64,000 nucleotides of DNA from JAWHTC01 sp032586155 (GTDB taxonomy: Bacteria > Pseudomonadota > Alphaproteobacteria > Rhodobacterales > Rhodobacteraceae): assembly GCF_032586155.1 (NCBI RefSeq), contig NZ_JAWHTC010000001.1:1116001-1180000 (forward strand), read 5' to 3'. Both the position numbers and the translations under genes were made by a program. The notes beneath the pieces are model-generated. The model was not told the DNA's origin and searched no databases. It was given only the letters and a program-made list of their open reading frames with translations. Positions 1 to 8,526 of the stretch are shown here, one piece after another; positions within the stretch are counted from its first letter, which is position 1, and each line of letters begins with the position of its first letter.

Positions 1-2
1 TC

Positions 3-356
3 GTGAGTCTGAATGCAACTGCGGCTGCAATTGGCGGTGCGTCAGGTATTCGGCTTGGCCGGGATGACAATTGCGCCGACGGCGGTGATGCGCAGATTGC
101 AACCCTGGGCAGCATCGATTTTCCAAGCAACATGCAACTTTATGGAGGCCAGATGATTGCCCAGGGCGATATTTCTTTCTCGGCCAATGCCTATGGAGTG
201 CAAGGCGCGTCCGTCATCGCCGGTGGCCGGATTGACGGGACATCTAACATGCAGATGGGGTTTTGCGACGGCGCGGGTATGGGAAACAATTACGAAGCCC
301 AGTATTTCCGCATGGCGCAATATAGCGAAACCTCGCCCCTGATATATTCTCCGTGA
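3..356 (+). CDS. C-terminal end of a Tad/Flp-pilus-like protein (5' truncated)
   Basis: The reading frame is open from the window edge and ends at TGA 354-356, so only about the last 117 residues are visible and the true start lies upstream. The tail is rich in Gly, Ala, Ser and Asn, with two similar blocks (SNMQLYGGQMIAQGDISFSA and, further on, IDGTSNMQMGFCDGAGMG). It resembles, from memory, the C-termini of TadG-like proteins of Rhodobacterales, which belong to the Tad system that assembles Flp pili in the envelope. No catalytic motif is visible. The beta-rich, low-charge composition fits an exported surface protein. The assignment to the Tad system is tentative; another secreted protein is possible. 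Confidence 0.5.
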   Translation: MSLNATAAAIGGASGIRLGRDDNCADGGDAQIATLGSIDFPSNMQLYGGQMIAQGDISFSANAYGVQGASVIAGGRIDGTSNMQMGFCDGAGMGNNYEAQYFRMAQYSETSPLIYSP

Positions 357-979
357 TCTAATCGAGACTCGAGTTTTTGAAAGACTGGTCTGGGCTGGGC
401 TGAGCGTGGCGTAACTGCCCGCTGTGCGTGACCGGAGGAACCGAGTGCGTTGAATCGGCGCGATACCGTACGGGAGACCAGGTTTGACGGAGGTTCGAAA
501 TGTCGACTCGCTAAGGCACGTCAGGCTGAGGGCTGTCGGGAAGATTGTCTCGATCTAGGGCGCGCGCTTTTTGCTGCCCGTTCCGTTTTCAGCATTGTAA
601 TCGCCCCGTGCATGGCCTTATGTAAGAGAGACGGCAGATGTCACTTTTGTGACCGGCCGCAAGAGTTTCGCTGTTCATGACAGACGCAGGATCTAACCCG
701 CATGACGTGAACAGACCGATTGGACCCTTGAGAAAGGGTCAGATGAACAGCCTGCCACCCGCGTATATGGGTGCTCCTGGCTTTTGAATGGGCGCCCACC
801 CGGTAACGAGGCGGGCGTCGGAGAAGAAACGCGATGAAGCGCGCGACGCGATTGAGTATCGGAGCAGGGGGTGGAAACGCTCGCACCTGCCGCGCGTCTG
901 ACATTGCCCTGAATAGACACCGCAACACCACCTCTGGGCCGCCTGGCCGCAGGGGCGTTTTGCGGTGCAATTGGACAAC
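357..979 (+). other. Non-coding region and likely long 5' leader of rne
   Basis: No convincing gene is seen here. Short open frames on both strands lack ribosome binding sites and look like chance. The second half (about 780-975) is GC-rich, with several self-complementary stretches such as the gcctggc/gccgcagg area just before the RNase E start. RNase E genes in other bacteria have long structured leaders through which the enzyme controls its own mRNA. A comparable role here is inference. I could not place a clear sigma-70 promoter. Confidence 0.4.
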
Positions 980-3961
980 ATGGCTAAGAAAATGCTTATC
1001 GACGCCACCCACACCGAGGAGACTCGGGTTGTGGTGGTCGACGGAAACAAGGTTGAGGAATTTGACTTTGAGTCCGAAAACAAACGCCAGCTTGCTGGCA
1101 ATATCTATCTAGCAAAAGTTACCCGGGTCGAACCGTCACTGCAGGCGGCCTTCGTGGACTATGGCGGCAATCGCCATGGTTTCCTGGCCTTTTCGGAAAT
1201 CCACCCTGACTACTATCAGATTCCGGTTGCCGACCGCGAAGCGCTGATGGAGGAAGAGCGCGCCTATGCCGAGGCGATGAAGGCGCGCGAGGACGAAGAA
1301 GAGAAGAAACCCCGTCGCCGTCGCCGCTCGCGCGCGAAGGCGGCGTCGGCCGACAATGGCGACGCGGTAGAGACCAAGGAAGTTGAAACCCCCGAGGCCA
1401 CCGAGGATAGTGGCCAGATTTCGGGCATGGAAACCATCGACCTGGATGAGGGAGGCGGTGAAGCCGGCGCTGATACGCTTGAAGGCCATTCACCGATGGA
1501 CCTTGTTGCCGAAACCCCGGTTGAGGAACCCAACGAAGACGCTGAAGCCGAAGCAGCGGATGCAGAAGCCCCCGCAGACACAGAGGAGGCCAATGACGAG
1601 GCCGCCGACGCAGTCGCTGAAGCGCCCGTCGAGGAGACCGGTGAGTCTGCTGAAAACGTAGAGGAAGCCACCGAAGCCAAGGATGACGCGGCCGAAGGCG
1701 ACGCCGAAGTTGAGGCTTCCGGTGAGGATGACGACGAAGACGAGGATGACGACACGCCAAGCGGGCGCCGCAAGCGCAAGACAAGCAAGCGCGCGGCCTC
1801 GGATCGCGATGCATCGATCGAATCCGTCGCCGATGATGACGACCAGGAAGACATCCGTCCGCCGCGCAAACCGCGCCCGCGCCGCTACAAGATCCAGGAA
1901 GTGGTCAAGGTCCGCCAGATTCTGCTGGTGCAGGTGGTCAAGGAAGAGCGTGGCAACAAGGGTGCGGCACTGACGACTTACCTGTCGCTGGCTGGCCGGT
2001 ACTGTGTGCTGATGCCCAACACCGCGCGTGGTGGTGGGATTTCCCGCAAGATCACCAACGCTGCCGACCGCAAGAAGCTGAAGACCATCGCCGGTGAGAT
2101 CGACGTACCGCAGGGCGCGGGTCTAATTGTTCGCACCGCCGGGGCCAAACGCACCAAGACCGAGATCAAGCGTGACTATGAATACCTGCAACGCTTGTGG
2201 GAACAAATCCGCGAGCTGACGCTGAAATCCATTGCGCCGGCGAAGATCTATGAAGAGGGCGACCTGATCAAACGCTCGATCCGCGATCTGTATTCCCGCG
2301 AGATCGACGAGGTTCTGGTCGAGGGCGAGCGCGGCTACCGCATCGCCAAGGACTTCATGAAGATGATCATGCCGTCCCACGCCAAGAACGTGAAGCAGTA
2401 TGGCGAGGCAATGCCGCTGTTTGCGCGCTACCAGGTGGAAAGCTACCTGAGCTCGATGTTCAACCCGACGGTTCAGTTGAAGTCGGGTGGATACATCGTG
2501 ATCGGTGTGACCGAGGCGCTTGTGGCGATCGACGTCAACTCGGGCCGGGCCACCAAGGAAGGCTCGATCGAGGAAACCGCGACCAAGACCAACCTGGAGG
2601 CCGCCGAAGAAGTGGCGCGCCAGTTGCGCCTGCGCGACCTTGCCGGTCTGATCGTGATCGACTTCATCGATATGGACGAGCGCAAGAACAACAACGCCGT
2701 TGAAAAGCGCCTGAAAGACAAGCTGAAAACCGACCGCGCCCGTATCCAGGTGGGCCGTATCAGCGGCTTTGGCCTGTTGGAGATGAGCCGTCAGCGGCTG
2801 CGCCCTGGCATGATCGAGGCCACGACCCAGCCGTGCCCGGCCTGTCATGGCACCGGTCTGATCCGCTCGGATGACAACCTGGCGCTGTCGATCCTGCGGC
2901 AGATCGAGGAAGAGGGTACCCGCGGGCGGTCCCGCGAAGTATTGGTGAAATGCCCGGTCGGCATTTCCAACTTCCTGATGAACCAGAAGCGCGAGCACAT
3001 CGCCCAGATCGAGGCGCGTTATGGTCTGAGTGTGCGGGTTGAGGGCGATCCGATGCTGATCTCGCCCGATTTCGCGCTGGAGAAATTCAAGACCGCCACC
3101 CGGGTTGTTCCCGAAGCCAGTGCGCCGGTGGTTTCAGTTGATACCTCGCTGATGGCAGAGATCGACAGCAATGCCGAGGAAGAGGCCCAGGCCGAAGCCA
3201 TCCCCGCCGCCGAGGGCGACGAGGAACAGAAACCGCGCAAGCGTCGTCGTCGTCGTCGTCGCCGGAAACCGTCACAGGGTGGTGCCGAGGGCGAGACCCA
3301 GGAGGCGCAGGACAGCGCCGAGGAAGAGGCTGCGACAGAGGCTGGCGAAGCCGAGGCCCAGCCCCAGCAGGCCCCGGAGACTACTGAGGGTGAAGCCGAG
3401 GAGAAGCCTGCTCGGAGGCGTCGTCGTAGCAAGAAGGTGGAGACCGAGGTCGAGGCCCAAACCGAAGGCACTGAGGAGGCCAAACCGGAAGAGGCCGCCG
3501 AGGAACAGGCGGAAGCCAAGCCCAAGCGGACCCGCCGCCGGAGCACGAAAAAGACGACCGAGGACGCAGGCCCCGTGGTTGAGGCCAAACCCGAAGAGAC
3601 CACTTCCGAACCGGAAGCAGCCGAAGCAGAAGCGGAAAAGCCCAAGAAGCGGACCCGGCGCACAGCCAAGTCGAAGGCGGCTGAGGAAAGTGCTGACGCC
3701 GTGATCGAGGCAGCCCCCGAGGTCGAAGCCGAGGTGGAAGAGAAGCCCAAGCCCAAGCGCCGGACGCGCAAGGCAAAGCCCAAGGTTGAAGAGTCCGTGG
3801 CGGCGCAAACGCCCGTCGAAGCGGCCCCTGAACCTGCGGCCGAGCCTGAACCGGCACCGGCGATGGCGGAAGCCGCCGCCCCTGAGCCCGTGGCGACGGC
3901 CAAAGCAGACGAGCCGCCCAAACCGAAGCGCAAGGGTTGGTGGTCGTTGGGCAAGAGCTGA
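980..3961 (+). CDS. rne: Ribonuclease E (alphaproteobacterial type with S1 insertion)
   Basis: Endoribonuclease that starts mRNA decay and processes rRNA and tRNA; it scaffolds the RNA degradosome. ATG 980 (MAKKMLIDATH) is preferred over an upstream in-frame TTG because it matches the family start. The S1 domain begins at residues 35-95 and is split by a roughly 230-residue acidic insertion with a basic RRRRRSR patch, then resumes (ALTTYLSLAGRYCVLMP); this insertion is typical of alphaproteobacterial enzymes. The catalytic core has both DNase-I-like aspartate segments (VAIDVNSGRAT, IDFIDMDERKNN) and the zinc-link motif CPACHGTG. The roughly 290-residue C-terminal half is an acidic Ala/Glu/Pro region with Arg clusters, as expected of a disordered scaffold. 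It ends in KRKGWWSLGK; a GWW motif binds PNPase in Caulobacter RNase E, so the same is inferred here. 993 residues. Confidence 0.97.
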   Translation: MAKKMLIDATHTEETRVVVVDGNKVEEFDFESENKRQLAGNIYLAKVTRVEPSLQAAFVDYGGNRHGFLAFSEIHPDYYQIPVADREALMEEERAYAEAMKAREDEEEKKPRRRRRSRAKAASADNGDAVETKEVETPEATEDSGQISGMETIDLDEGGGEAGADTLEGHSPMDLVAETPVEEPNEDAEAEAADAEAPADTEEANDEAADAVAEAPVEETGESAENVEEATEAKDDAAEGDAEVEASGEDDDEDEDDDTPSGRRKRKTSKRAASDRDASIESVADDDDQEDIRPPRKPRPRRYKIQEVVKVRQILLVQVVKEERGNKGAALTTYLSLAGRYCVLMPNTARGGGISRKITNAADRKKLKTIAGEIDVPQGAGLIVRTAGAKRTKTEIKRDYEYLQRLWEQIRELTLKSIAPAKIYEEGDLIKRSIRDLYSREIDEVLVEGERGYRIAKDFMKMIMPSHAKNVKQYGEAMPLFARYQVESYLSSMFNPTVQLKSGGYIVIGVTEALVAIDVNSGRATKEGSIEETATKTNLEAAEEVARQLRLRDLAGLIVIDFIDMDERKNNNAVEKRLKDKLKTDRARIQVGRISGFGLLEMSRQRLRPGMIEATTQPCPACHGTGLIRSDDNLALSILRQIEEEGTRGRSREVLVKCPVGISNFLMNQKREHIAQIEARYGLSVRVEGDPMLISPDFALEKFKTATRVVPEASAPVVSVDTSLMAEIDSNAEEEAQAEAIPAAEGDEEQKPRKRRRRRRRRKPSQGGAEGETQEAQDSAEEEAATEAGEAEAQPQQAPETTEGEAEEKPARRRRRSKKVETEVEAQTEGTEEAKPEEAAEEQAEAKPKRTRRRSTKKTTEDAGPVVEAKPEETTSEPEAAEAEAEKPKKRTRRTAKSKAAEESADAVIEAAPEVEAEVEEKPKPKRRTRKAKPKVEESVAAQTPVEAAPEPAAEPEPAPAMAEAAAPEPVATAKADEPPKPKRKGWWSLGKS

Positions 3962-3985
3962 GCCTGGCAACAGGAAGATCAGGAA

Positions 3986-4020
3986 CGCCGCGGGGTTGCA
4001 CCCCGCGGCGATTTGCTTTT
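3986..4020 (+). terminator. Rho-independent terminator after rne
   Basis: A perfect 10-bp GC stem (cgccgcgggg at 3986-3995 with ccccgcggcg at 4001-4010) and a 5-nt loop are followed by atttgctttt. It lies 24 bp after the rne stop codon and is the expected end of that transcript. Confidence 0.85.
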
Positions 4021-4076
4021 GGGAATTGGTTCGGAACGCTCAAAGGGGGGCTGTGTTCACGCTCTGGCCTTGAGCA

Positions 4077-4158
4077 GACTTTCGAATTGCGTTCGCAATC
4101 CGACCGGCTGGGGGGCGCTGCCCCCCAGACCCCCCGGGATATTTTCGGTCTGATGAAG
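4077..4158 (+). repeat. Dispersed two-hairpin intergenic repeat, copy A
   Basis: Copy A of a family found at five places in the window. It has a first small hairpin (attgcg/cgcaat), a conserved ccgaccgg linker, a second strong hairpin (ctggggggc/gccccccag) and a tail ccccccgggatattttcggt...gatgaagg. It lies between the convergent genes rne and the tusA-like gene. Its function is unknown. Confidence 0.8.
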
Positions 4159-4228
4159 GGGTGGCCCAGGTGTTCGAGTGGTGGCTTGAAGCCGAAGCCT
4201 GACCGAACCTTTGGGCAAGCGCTTCAAT

Positions 4229-4456
4229 CTAGCCTTTGCGGATGACGTAGAGCTGGGCACCGTCCTGTTCGGACATCCCTACAAGGGTGTGACCCTGTTC
4301 AGTACAGAAATGCGGCATGTCAATCACCGCCGCAGGGTCGTCGGCCAGCACTGAAAGCTCGTCACCGGCGGCCATGGATTGCAGTCGTTTGCGCGCCTTG
4401 AGCACGGGCAGGGGGCAAAGCAGGCTGCGGGTGTCGAGAAAGCTGTTATCAGTCAT
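4229..4456 (-). CDS. TusA-family sulfurtransferase (SirA-like)
   Basis: A 75-residue protein, the usual size of the TusA/SirA family. It carries the diagnostic CPLPVLK segment (a CPxP motif) near residue 14; its first cysteine is the residue that carries persulfide sulfur in the family. The fold is a small two-layer alpha/beta sandwich. TusA proteins pass sulfur in relays for tRNA thiolation, molybdenum cofactor or sulfur oxidation. The thiouridylase gene mnmA lies about 2.4 kb away, but alphaproteobacterial MnmA is not known to need TusA, so that link is only suggestive. It is divergent from ccdA with about 90 bp between them. Confidence 0.9.
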   Translation of the reverse strand: MTDNSFLDTRSLLCPLPVLKARKRLQSMAAGDELSVLADDPAAVIDMPHFCTEQGHTLVGMSEQDGAQLYVIRKG

Positions 4457-4548
4457 GACCCGGATTTAAGGCAGGGCACACCGCCCGTCCACGGCTTTGT
4501 GACATTTGGGCGCGTGACGCCGGGACGGGATTGGCCTACATCAGAGGC

Positions 4549-5292
4549 ATGTTTGGAATCGAAATCATCGACGCGGGTCTGTTACCCGCGATGTTCGTGG
4601 CGCTGGTGGCGGGGATCATCTCGTTCCTCAGCCCCTGTGTCTTGCCGATCGTGCCGCCTTACCTGGCTTACATGTCCGGCGTGTCGCTCACCGACCTGAG
4701 CGAGGGGCGCAACCGGGCGATCCTGCCGGCGCTCTTCTTCGTTCTGGGGCTTTCGACCGTTTTCCTGTTCCTGGGCTTCACCGCCTCTGCGGTGGGGGTG
4801 ATGTTTCTGCAATATCAGGATTGGTTCAACACCATTGCAGGCATCCTGGTGATGATCTTCGGGGCGCATTTCGTTGGTATCTACCGTATCGGGTTTCTCG
4901 ACCGCGAGGCGCGGATGGATGCGGGGGACCGGGGCGGTAGCGCTTTTGGCGCCTATATTCTTGGTCTGGCCTTTGCCTTTGGCTGGACGCCCTGCATCGG
5001 CCCGCAGCTGGGCGCGATCCTGTCGCTTGCCGCCAATGAAGGTGATGTGACACGGGGCACGGTTCTGCTGGCGATCTACGCGGCGGGTCTTGGCATTCCG
5101 TTCCTGCTGGTGGCGGCCTTCCTGCCGCGCCTGAGCGGGCTGATGGGTTGGATGAAGCGCCACATGGAGCAGATCGAGCGGGTCATGGGGCTGTTGTTGT
5201 GGACCATCGGGCTGTTGATGCTGACCGGTGGCTTTTCAACCTTCAGCTATTGGCTGTTGGAACAGTTCCCGGCGCTGGCGACTTTGGGGTAA
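4549..5292 (+). CDS. ccdA: CcdA-like cytochrome c biogenesis / thiol-disulfide transporter
   Basis: Polytopic inner-membrane protein of 247 residues with about six hydrophobic segments. CcdA-family proteins carry electrons from cytoplasmic thioredoxin across the membrane to reduce apocytochrome c and other periplasmic thiols. Two membrane-embedded Cys-Pro motifs fit this: SFLSPCVLPIVPPYLAYMSG near the N-terminus and FGWTPCIGPQLGAIL in the middle, each with the flanking prolines typical of CcdA/DsbD. The start is taken as ATG 4549 (MFGIEIIDAG); an in-frame TTG at 4531 is a weaker alternative. It is monocistronic by spacing. Confidence 0.93.
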   Translation: MFGIEIIDAGLLPAMFVALVAGIISFLSPCVLPIVPPYLAYMSGVSLTDLSEGRNRAILPALFFVLGLSTVFLFLGFTASAVGVMFLQYQDWFNTIAGILVMIFGAHFVGIYRIGFLDREARMDAGDRGGSAFGAYILGLAFAFGWTPCIGPQLGAILSLAANEGDVTRGTVLLAIYAAGLGIPFLLVAAFLPRLSGLMGWMKRHMEQIERVMGLLLWTIGLLMLTGGFSTFSYWLLEQFPALATLG

Positions 5293-5452
5293 CCCGGCTT
5301 AAGCGCTTTCATGATTGCTTCGCTGTTTTCTGCCACGGTGCGCTGGTCGGTGCGCGGGCGTTGAGAGTTTGACCGGACGCTTACGTGGTGGTGAATGCCA
5401 TGATCTCAAGTTAGGGCTGAAGCCAAAGGTCGAGTACGATGGATATTCTGAA

Positions 5453-6169
5453 ATGGTTGAACCTGACAAATCACTTCTCGAAGAGATTGGCGCCTGCATC
5501 GCGAAGGTGAAAGTGTTTCACGAAAGCCATAACCGCAGGATCGCCAATTTCATCAAGAGGTCGCGCAAGGGGCGGCAAGGTCTGGAACGGCTTGCGGAGT
5601 TCGGCGTGCCAATCGCGGAAGACTTCCAAGCGCTCTATTGGAATTACAATGGTACGAACCAGAGAAGTAGTATGTCCATGTGGGCGGCGGCGGTATTTCT
5701 GGATTTTGAATGGTACCCTTGGGATTCGATAATCATCTCGACTGAGGAGAGTTTTGCACGCTCAGACCTGCCGGTGACGGACAGATTATTGGCATTCCGG
5801 GGGGACCAAGGGCTGGATTTGGATACGGCCCCCTTTCTGGCGAGCGAAGGAGCTACGCCGCTTGTCGTGTCGATAGCGCCCCTCAGTGAAAAAACTTTTA
5901 TTGCCTTCGATAGCACAATCGCCTTTCTGCGCAGCGTATGTGGGGCCCAGGATGCCGGGATTATCTGGTTCGAAGAGGACAAGGCGAGCTACAAACTTGA
6001 CGAGTTTTGGGACGTGGCAAAAGAGTTCAACACGCGCGCGGAATACTGGCCCTTGATGTTGCAGGACAAGCTGGATTGGGAAGAGATCGAATATGACGAA
6101 GACGATCTAACAATTGAACCCGCCGTGGCCCGGATCATTTCGAAAGCTTTGAAAGGCGGTCCAGATTAA
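5453..6169 (+). CDS. SMI1/KNR4 (SUKH)-like protein
   Basis: 238 residues from ATG 5453 (MVEPDKSLL). The segment with PIAEDFQALYWNYNGT matches the SUKH pattern of an acidic helix followed by a Tyr/Asn-Gly turn. Later comes a strand-rich part (LVVSIAPLSEKTFIAFDSTI) and a helix FLRSVC...DEFWDVAKEF, as in the fold. The protein is acidic and has no signal peptide, so it is cytoplasmic. SUKH proteins are commonly immunity proteins against polymorphic toxins, but no toxin gene is adjacent (ccdA lies upstream, rpiB downstream). It is therefore an orphan immunity protein or a housekeeping member. The in-frame extension upstream of 5453 has no ribosome binding site and is left out. Confidence 0.65.
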   Translation: MVEPDKSLLEEIGACIAKVKVFHESHNRRIANFIKRSRKGRQGLERLAEFGVPIAEDFQALYWNYNGTNQRSSMSMWAAAVFLDFEWYPWDSIIISTEESFARSDLPVTDRLLAFRGDQGLDLDTAPFLASEGATPLVVSIAPLSEKTFIAFDSTIAFLRSVCGAQDAGIIWFEEDKASYKLDEFWDVAKEFNTRAEYWPLMLQDKLDWEEIEYDEDDLTIEPAVARIISKALKGGPD

Positions 6170-6204
6170 CGCCAAACTCTGCAATGCCGGTTTTGTGTAC
6201 TTTG

Positions 6205-6230
6205 CGGAATGCACTCTCATTCCGGTTTTC
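6205..6230 (+). terminator. Rho-independent terminator after the SUKH-like gene
   Basis: A perfect 7-bp stem (cggaatg 6205-6211, cattccg 6218-6224) with a 6-nt loop is followed by gttttc. It lies 35 bp after the stop codon. Confidence 0.6.
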
Positions 6231-6359
6231 TAGACACTCCGTGGCGCCGGGCAGGCGTGACGCTTTGTCGTTCGAACTCCGTTGCACTTGACGGTAATAT
6301 GAAGGCCTTATCGCAAGGCGATGATGCCATCGAGCGACCAACGGGAACGGGATAACCAC

Positions 6360-6809
6360 ATGACAGACAACAAGCGCATTGTTCTTTCCAGCGACCACGC
6401 TGCCATTGATCTGCGGCTGGCGATTGCCAAACAGGTCGAGGCCTTGGACTGGGAAGTGGTCGATATCGGCCCGACGACGCCGGAAAGTACCCATTACCCC
6501 AAGCATGGCGAGGCGGCGGCCCGGAAAGTAGCCTCCGGGGAATGCCGGTTCGGCATCATCGTCTGTGGCACCGGTCAGGGCATTATGATGGCGGCAAACA
6601 AGGTCAAGGGTATCCGCTGTGGTGTCTGTTCTGACGAGTTCTCAGCCCGGATGATCCGTGCGCATAATGACGCCAACATGCTGTCGCTGGGTGCGCGTGT
6701 GGTGGGTGAGGGGCTTGCCCTGTCGATTGTCGAGGCTTTCCTGGGCTCCGAATTCGAAGGCGGTCGACATGGGACAAGGGTAGATATGATCAAAGAGATG
6801 GAAGAGTAA
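6360..6809 (+). CDS. rpiB: RpiB/LacA/LacB family ribose-5-phosphate isomerase
   Basis: A 149-residue cytoplasmic enzyme, the usual RpiB length. It interconverts ribose-5-phosphate and ribulose-5-phosphate in the pentose phosphate pathway. Family motifs seen: SSDHAAIDLR near the N-terminus (substrate-binding Asp-His), the CGTGQGIMMAANK loop holding the active-site cysteine and anion hole, and RAHNDANMLSLGARV with the catalytic histidine. ATG 6360 follows gataacc and starts MTDNKRIVLSSDHAA; an upstream in-frame ATG would add 13 unconserved residues. Some family members act on other phosphorylated sugars. Confidence 0.93.
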   Translation: MTDNKRIVLSSDHAAIDLRLAIAKQVEALDWEVVDIGPTTPESTHYPKHGEAAARKVASGECRFGIIVCGTGQGIMMAANKVKGIRCGVCSDEFSARMIRAHNDANMLSLGARVVGEGLALSIVEAFLGSEFEGGRHGTRVDMIKEMEE

Positions 6810-6870
6810 CCACTCGCCGGTCCTGACGTTCCGTCTCGTGCGAGACCGCTTGTGAGGGTGGACGAGCAGT

Positions 6871-8013
6871 TCAGCCTGCGTGAATCCAGCCGCCGCCGTA
6901 AATCCGCGTGCCGTCGGTTTCATAGAACACGCAAGCCTGCCCCGGCGAGACGCCTTCCTCGGGGGTCAGCAACTCCACTTCGGCCGTATCCGGGCCGGTG
7001 GGGCGCAGGATCGCCGGGCGGGGTGGTCGGGTGGAGCGGACCTTGACCGAGATTTCACGCTCGACCTCGTCCTCGAACCCACCGTCGCCCAGCCAGTTGA
7101 TCTCGCGCACCGGGATGATGCGGGTTGAGAGTGCCTCTTTTGGGCCGACCACCACCTGTTTGGCGTCCACGTCCAGTTTCACCACGTAGAGTGGGTCGGA
7201 AAGCCCACCGATGCCAAGGCCGCGGCGTTGGCCGATCGTGTAGTGGATCACGCCCTTGTGGCTGCCCAGCACGTTGCCGGCCATGTCGACGATCTCGCCC
7301 GGCTCGGCCGCACCTGGGCGCAGTTTCTCGATCACGCTGGCATAGTTGCCGTCGGGCACGAAACAGATGTCCTGACTGTCGGGCTTCATCGCTACCGGCA
7401 ACCCAAACTTGGCCGCTAGCGCGCGGGTTTCGTCCTTGGACGCGAGATGGCCCAGCGGGAAGCGCAGATAGTCCAGTTGCTCTGGCGTGGTGGAGAACAG
7501 GAAATAGGACTGGTCGCGGTCGGCGTCGGTGGCCGAATGCAGTTCCGGGCCGTTCGGGCCCATCTTGCGCTGGATGTAGTGCCCCGTCGCCATGCAATCG
7601 GCATCGAGATCTTTGGCGGTCTCCAGCAGGTCCTTGAACTTGACCCGCTCGTTGCAGCGGATGCATGGCACCGGGGTGGCACCGGCAAGGTAGCTGTCGG
7701 CGAACTCGTCGATCACGGTTTCACGAAAGATGTTTTCATAGTCGAGAACGTAATGCGGAAAGCCCATCTCCTCGGCCACGCGGCGGGCGTCGTGGATGTC
7801 GATCCCGGCACAGCAGGCGCCCTTCTTGGCCAGCGCCGCGCCGTGATCATAAAGCTGCAGGGTGACGCCTACCACGTCATAGCCTTCCTCGGCCAGTTGC
7901 GCGGCCACGACGGAACTGTCGACGCCACCGGACATGGCCACGACAACGCGGGTTTCCGACGGTGGCTTGGCAAAGCCCAGCGAATTGAGCGGCGGTGAAG
8001 CGTCGAGCGGCAT
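6871..8013 (-). CDS. mnmA: tRNA-specific 2-thiouridylase
   Basis: Makes 2-thiouridine at position 34 of tRNAs for Lys, Glu and Gln, using ATP and a persulfide donor. 380 residues. The PP-loop AMSGGVDSSVVAAQL is near residue 30. The catalytic cysteine lies in CIRCNERVKF and the partner cysteine in DSQDICFVPDGNY. The TIGQRRGLGIG segment and the C-terminal beta-barrel are complete. The start has a ggagac ribosome binding site. It is divergent from sciP across 143 bp, so the two promoters share that region. Confidence 0.97.
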   Translation of the reverse strand: MPLDASPPLNSLGFAKPPSETRVVVAMSGGVDSSVVAAQLAEEGYDVVGVTLQLYDHGAALAKKGACCAGIDIHDARRVAEEMGFPHYVLDYENIFRETVIDEFADSYLAGATPVPCIRCNERVKFKDLLETAKDLDADCMATGHYIQRKMGPNGPELHSATDADRDQSYFLFSTTPEQLDYLRFPLGHLASKDETRALAAKFGLPVAMKPDSQDICFVPDGNYASVIEKLRPGAAEPGEIVDMAGNVLGSHKGVIHYTIGQRRGLGIGGLSDPLYVVKLDVDAKQVVVGPKEALSTRIIPVREINWLGDGGFEDEVEREISVKVRSTRPPRPAILRPTGPDTAEVELLTPEEGVSPGQACVFYETDGTRIYGGGWIHAG

Positions 8014-8156
8014 GGATGTCTCCGGGAAGGTGATCGCGTGTTTGCGGGAGTTCCCACGGAATATAGGAAAATCCTAGATACTCTCAAGATGTGGTTTCAC
8101 CCGGCATTAAGGGTCGCTTGTGCATCAAGGCAAGGTGCAAAGACGAGGTTGAGACG

Positions 8157-8435
8157 ATGTATCTCAAGAAAATCGAAGGGCCAAGAGCGGTGAACCTGCC
8201 GAACGGCCAGGTAATGACCCGGGCCGATCTCCCACCGAAAACCACGATCCGGTGGGTGGCCAGCCGCAAGGCGGCAGTTGTGCGCGGCGTTCTTTATGGT
8301 CTTATTTCCAAGGATGACGCGCTGAAGCGCTATGATCTGAGCCAGGACGAGTTTTTCGAATGGGTGTCAGCGGTTAGCGATCATGGAGAAGAGGCCTTAA
8401 AGACCACGTTTCTAAAAAAATATAGACAACTTTAA
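8157..8435 (+). CDS. sciP: SciP, CtrA-inhibitor protein (DUF1153)
   Basis: A 92-residue helix-turn-helix protein. In Caulobacter SciP binds CtrA and DNA and blocks CtrA-activated transcription in G1. The DUF1153 signature is clear: MYLKKIEGPRAVNLPNG, then TRADLPPKTTIRWVASRKAAVV, and the recognition part LYGLISKDDALKRYDLSQDEFFEWVSAV. ATG 8157 is chosen because the domain begins there; the in-frame upstream extension is not conserved. The next gene, 91 bp downstream on the same strand, is ctrA itself, so activator and inhibitor are neighbours and could be partly cotranscribed. Confidence 0.92.
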   Translation: MYLKKIEGPRAVNLPNGQVMTRADLPPKTTIRWVASRKAAVVRGVLYGLISKDDALKRYDLSQDEFFEWVSAVSDHGEEALKTTFLKKYRQL

Positions 8436-8473
8436 GGAGAAAGAATAAGTTTCTTGTCAGCGGTAACTTGTGG

Positions 8474-8481
8474 TTAACCAT
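8474..8481 (+). promoter_or_regulatory. CtrA-type half-site in the ctrA promoter region
   Basis: TTAACCAT in the 91-bp sciP-ctrA gap matches the TTAA core of CtrA sites and the 8-mer half-site described for Caulobacter CtrA/SciP promoters. No second TTAA sits at the canonical N7 spacing. Autoregulation of ctrA is inferred. Confidence 0.45.
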
Positions 8482-8526
8482 TTTTGTCCACGTTTATTTC
8501 AAACAAACCTATTGCGGAGAAGCCGA

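Noticed and set aside
450..680. A 76-codon open frame upstream of rne.
   Set aside because: No ribosome binding site, odd composition, and no resemblance to a protein family; more likely part of the leader.
1264..3970. Long open frames on the opposite strand of rne and other high-GC genes.
   Set aside because: They are shadows of GC-rich codon use with repetitive Ser/Ala/Arg composition.
5439..5500. An alternative ATG at 5439 in another frame of the SUKH-like gene, suggesting a frameshift.
   Set aside because: The frame from 5453 gives a coherent domain; the other frame ends soon and has no ribosome binding site.
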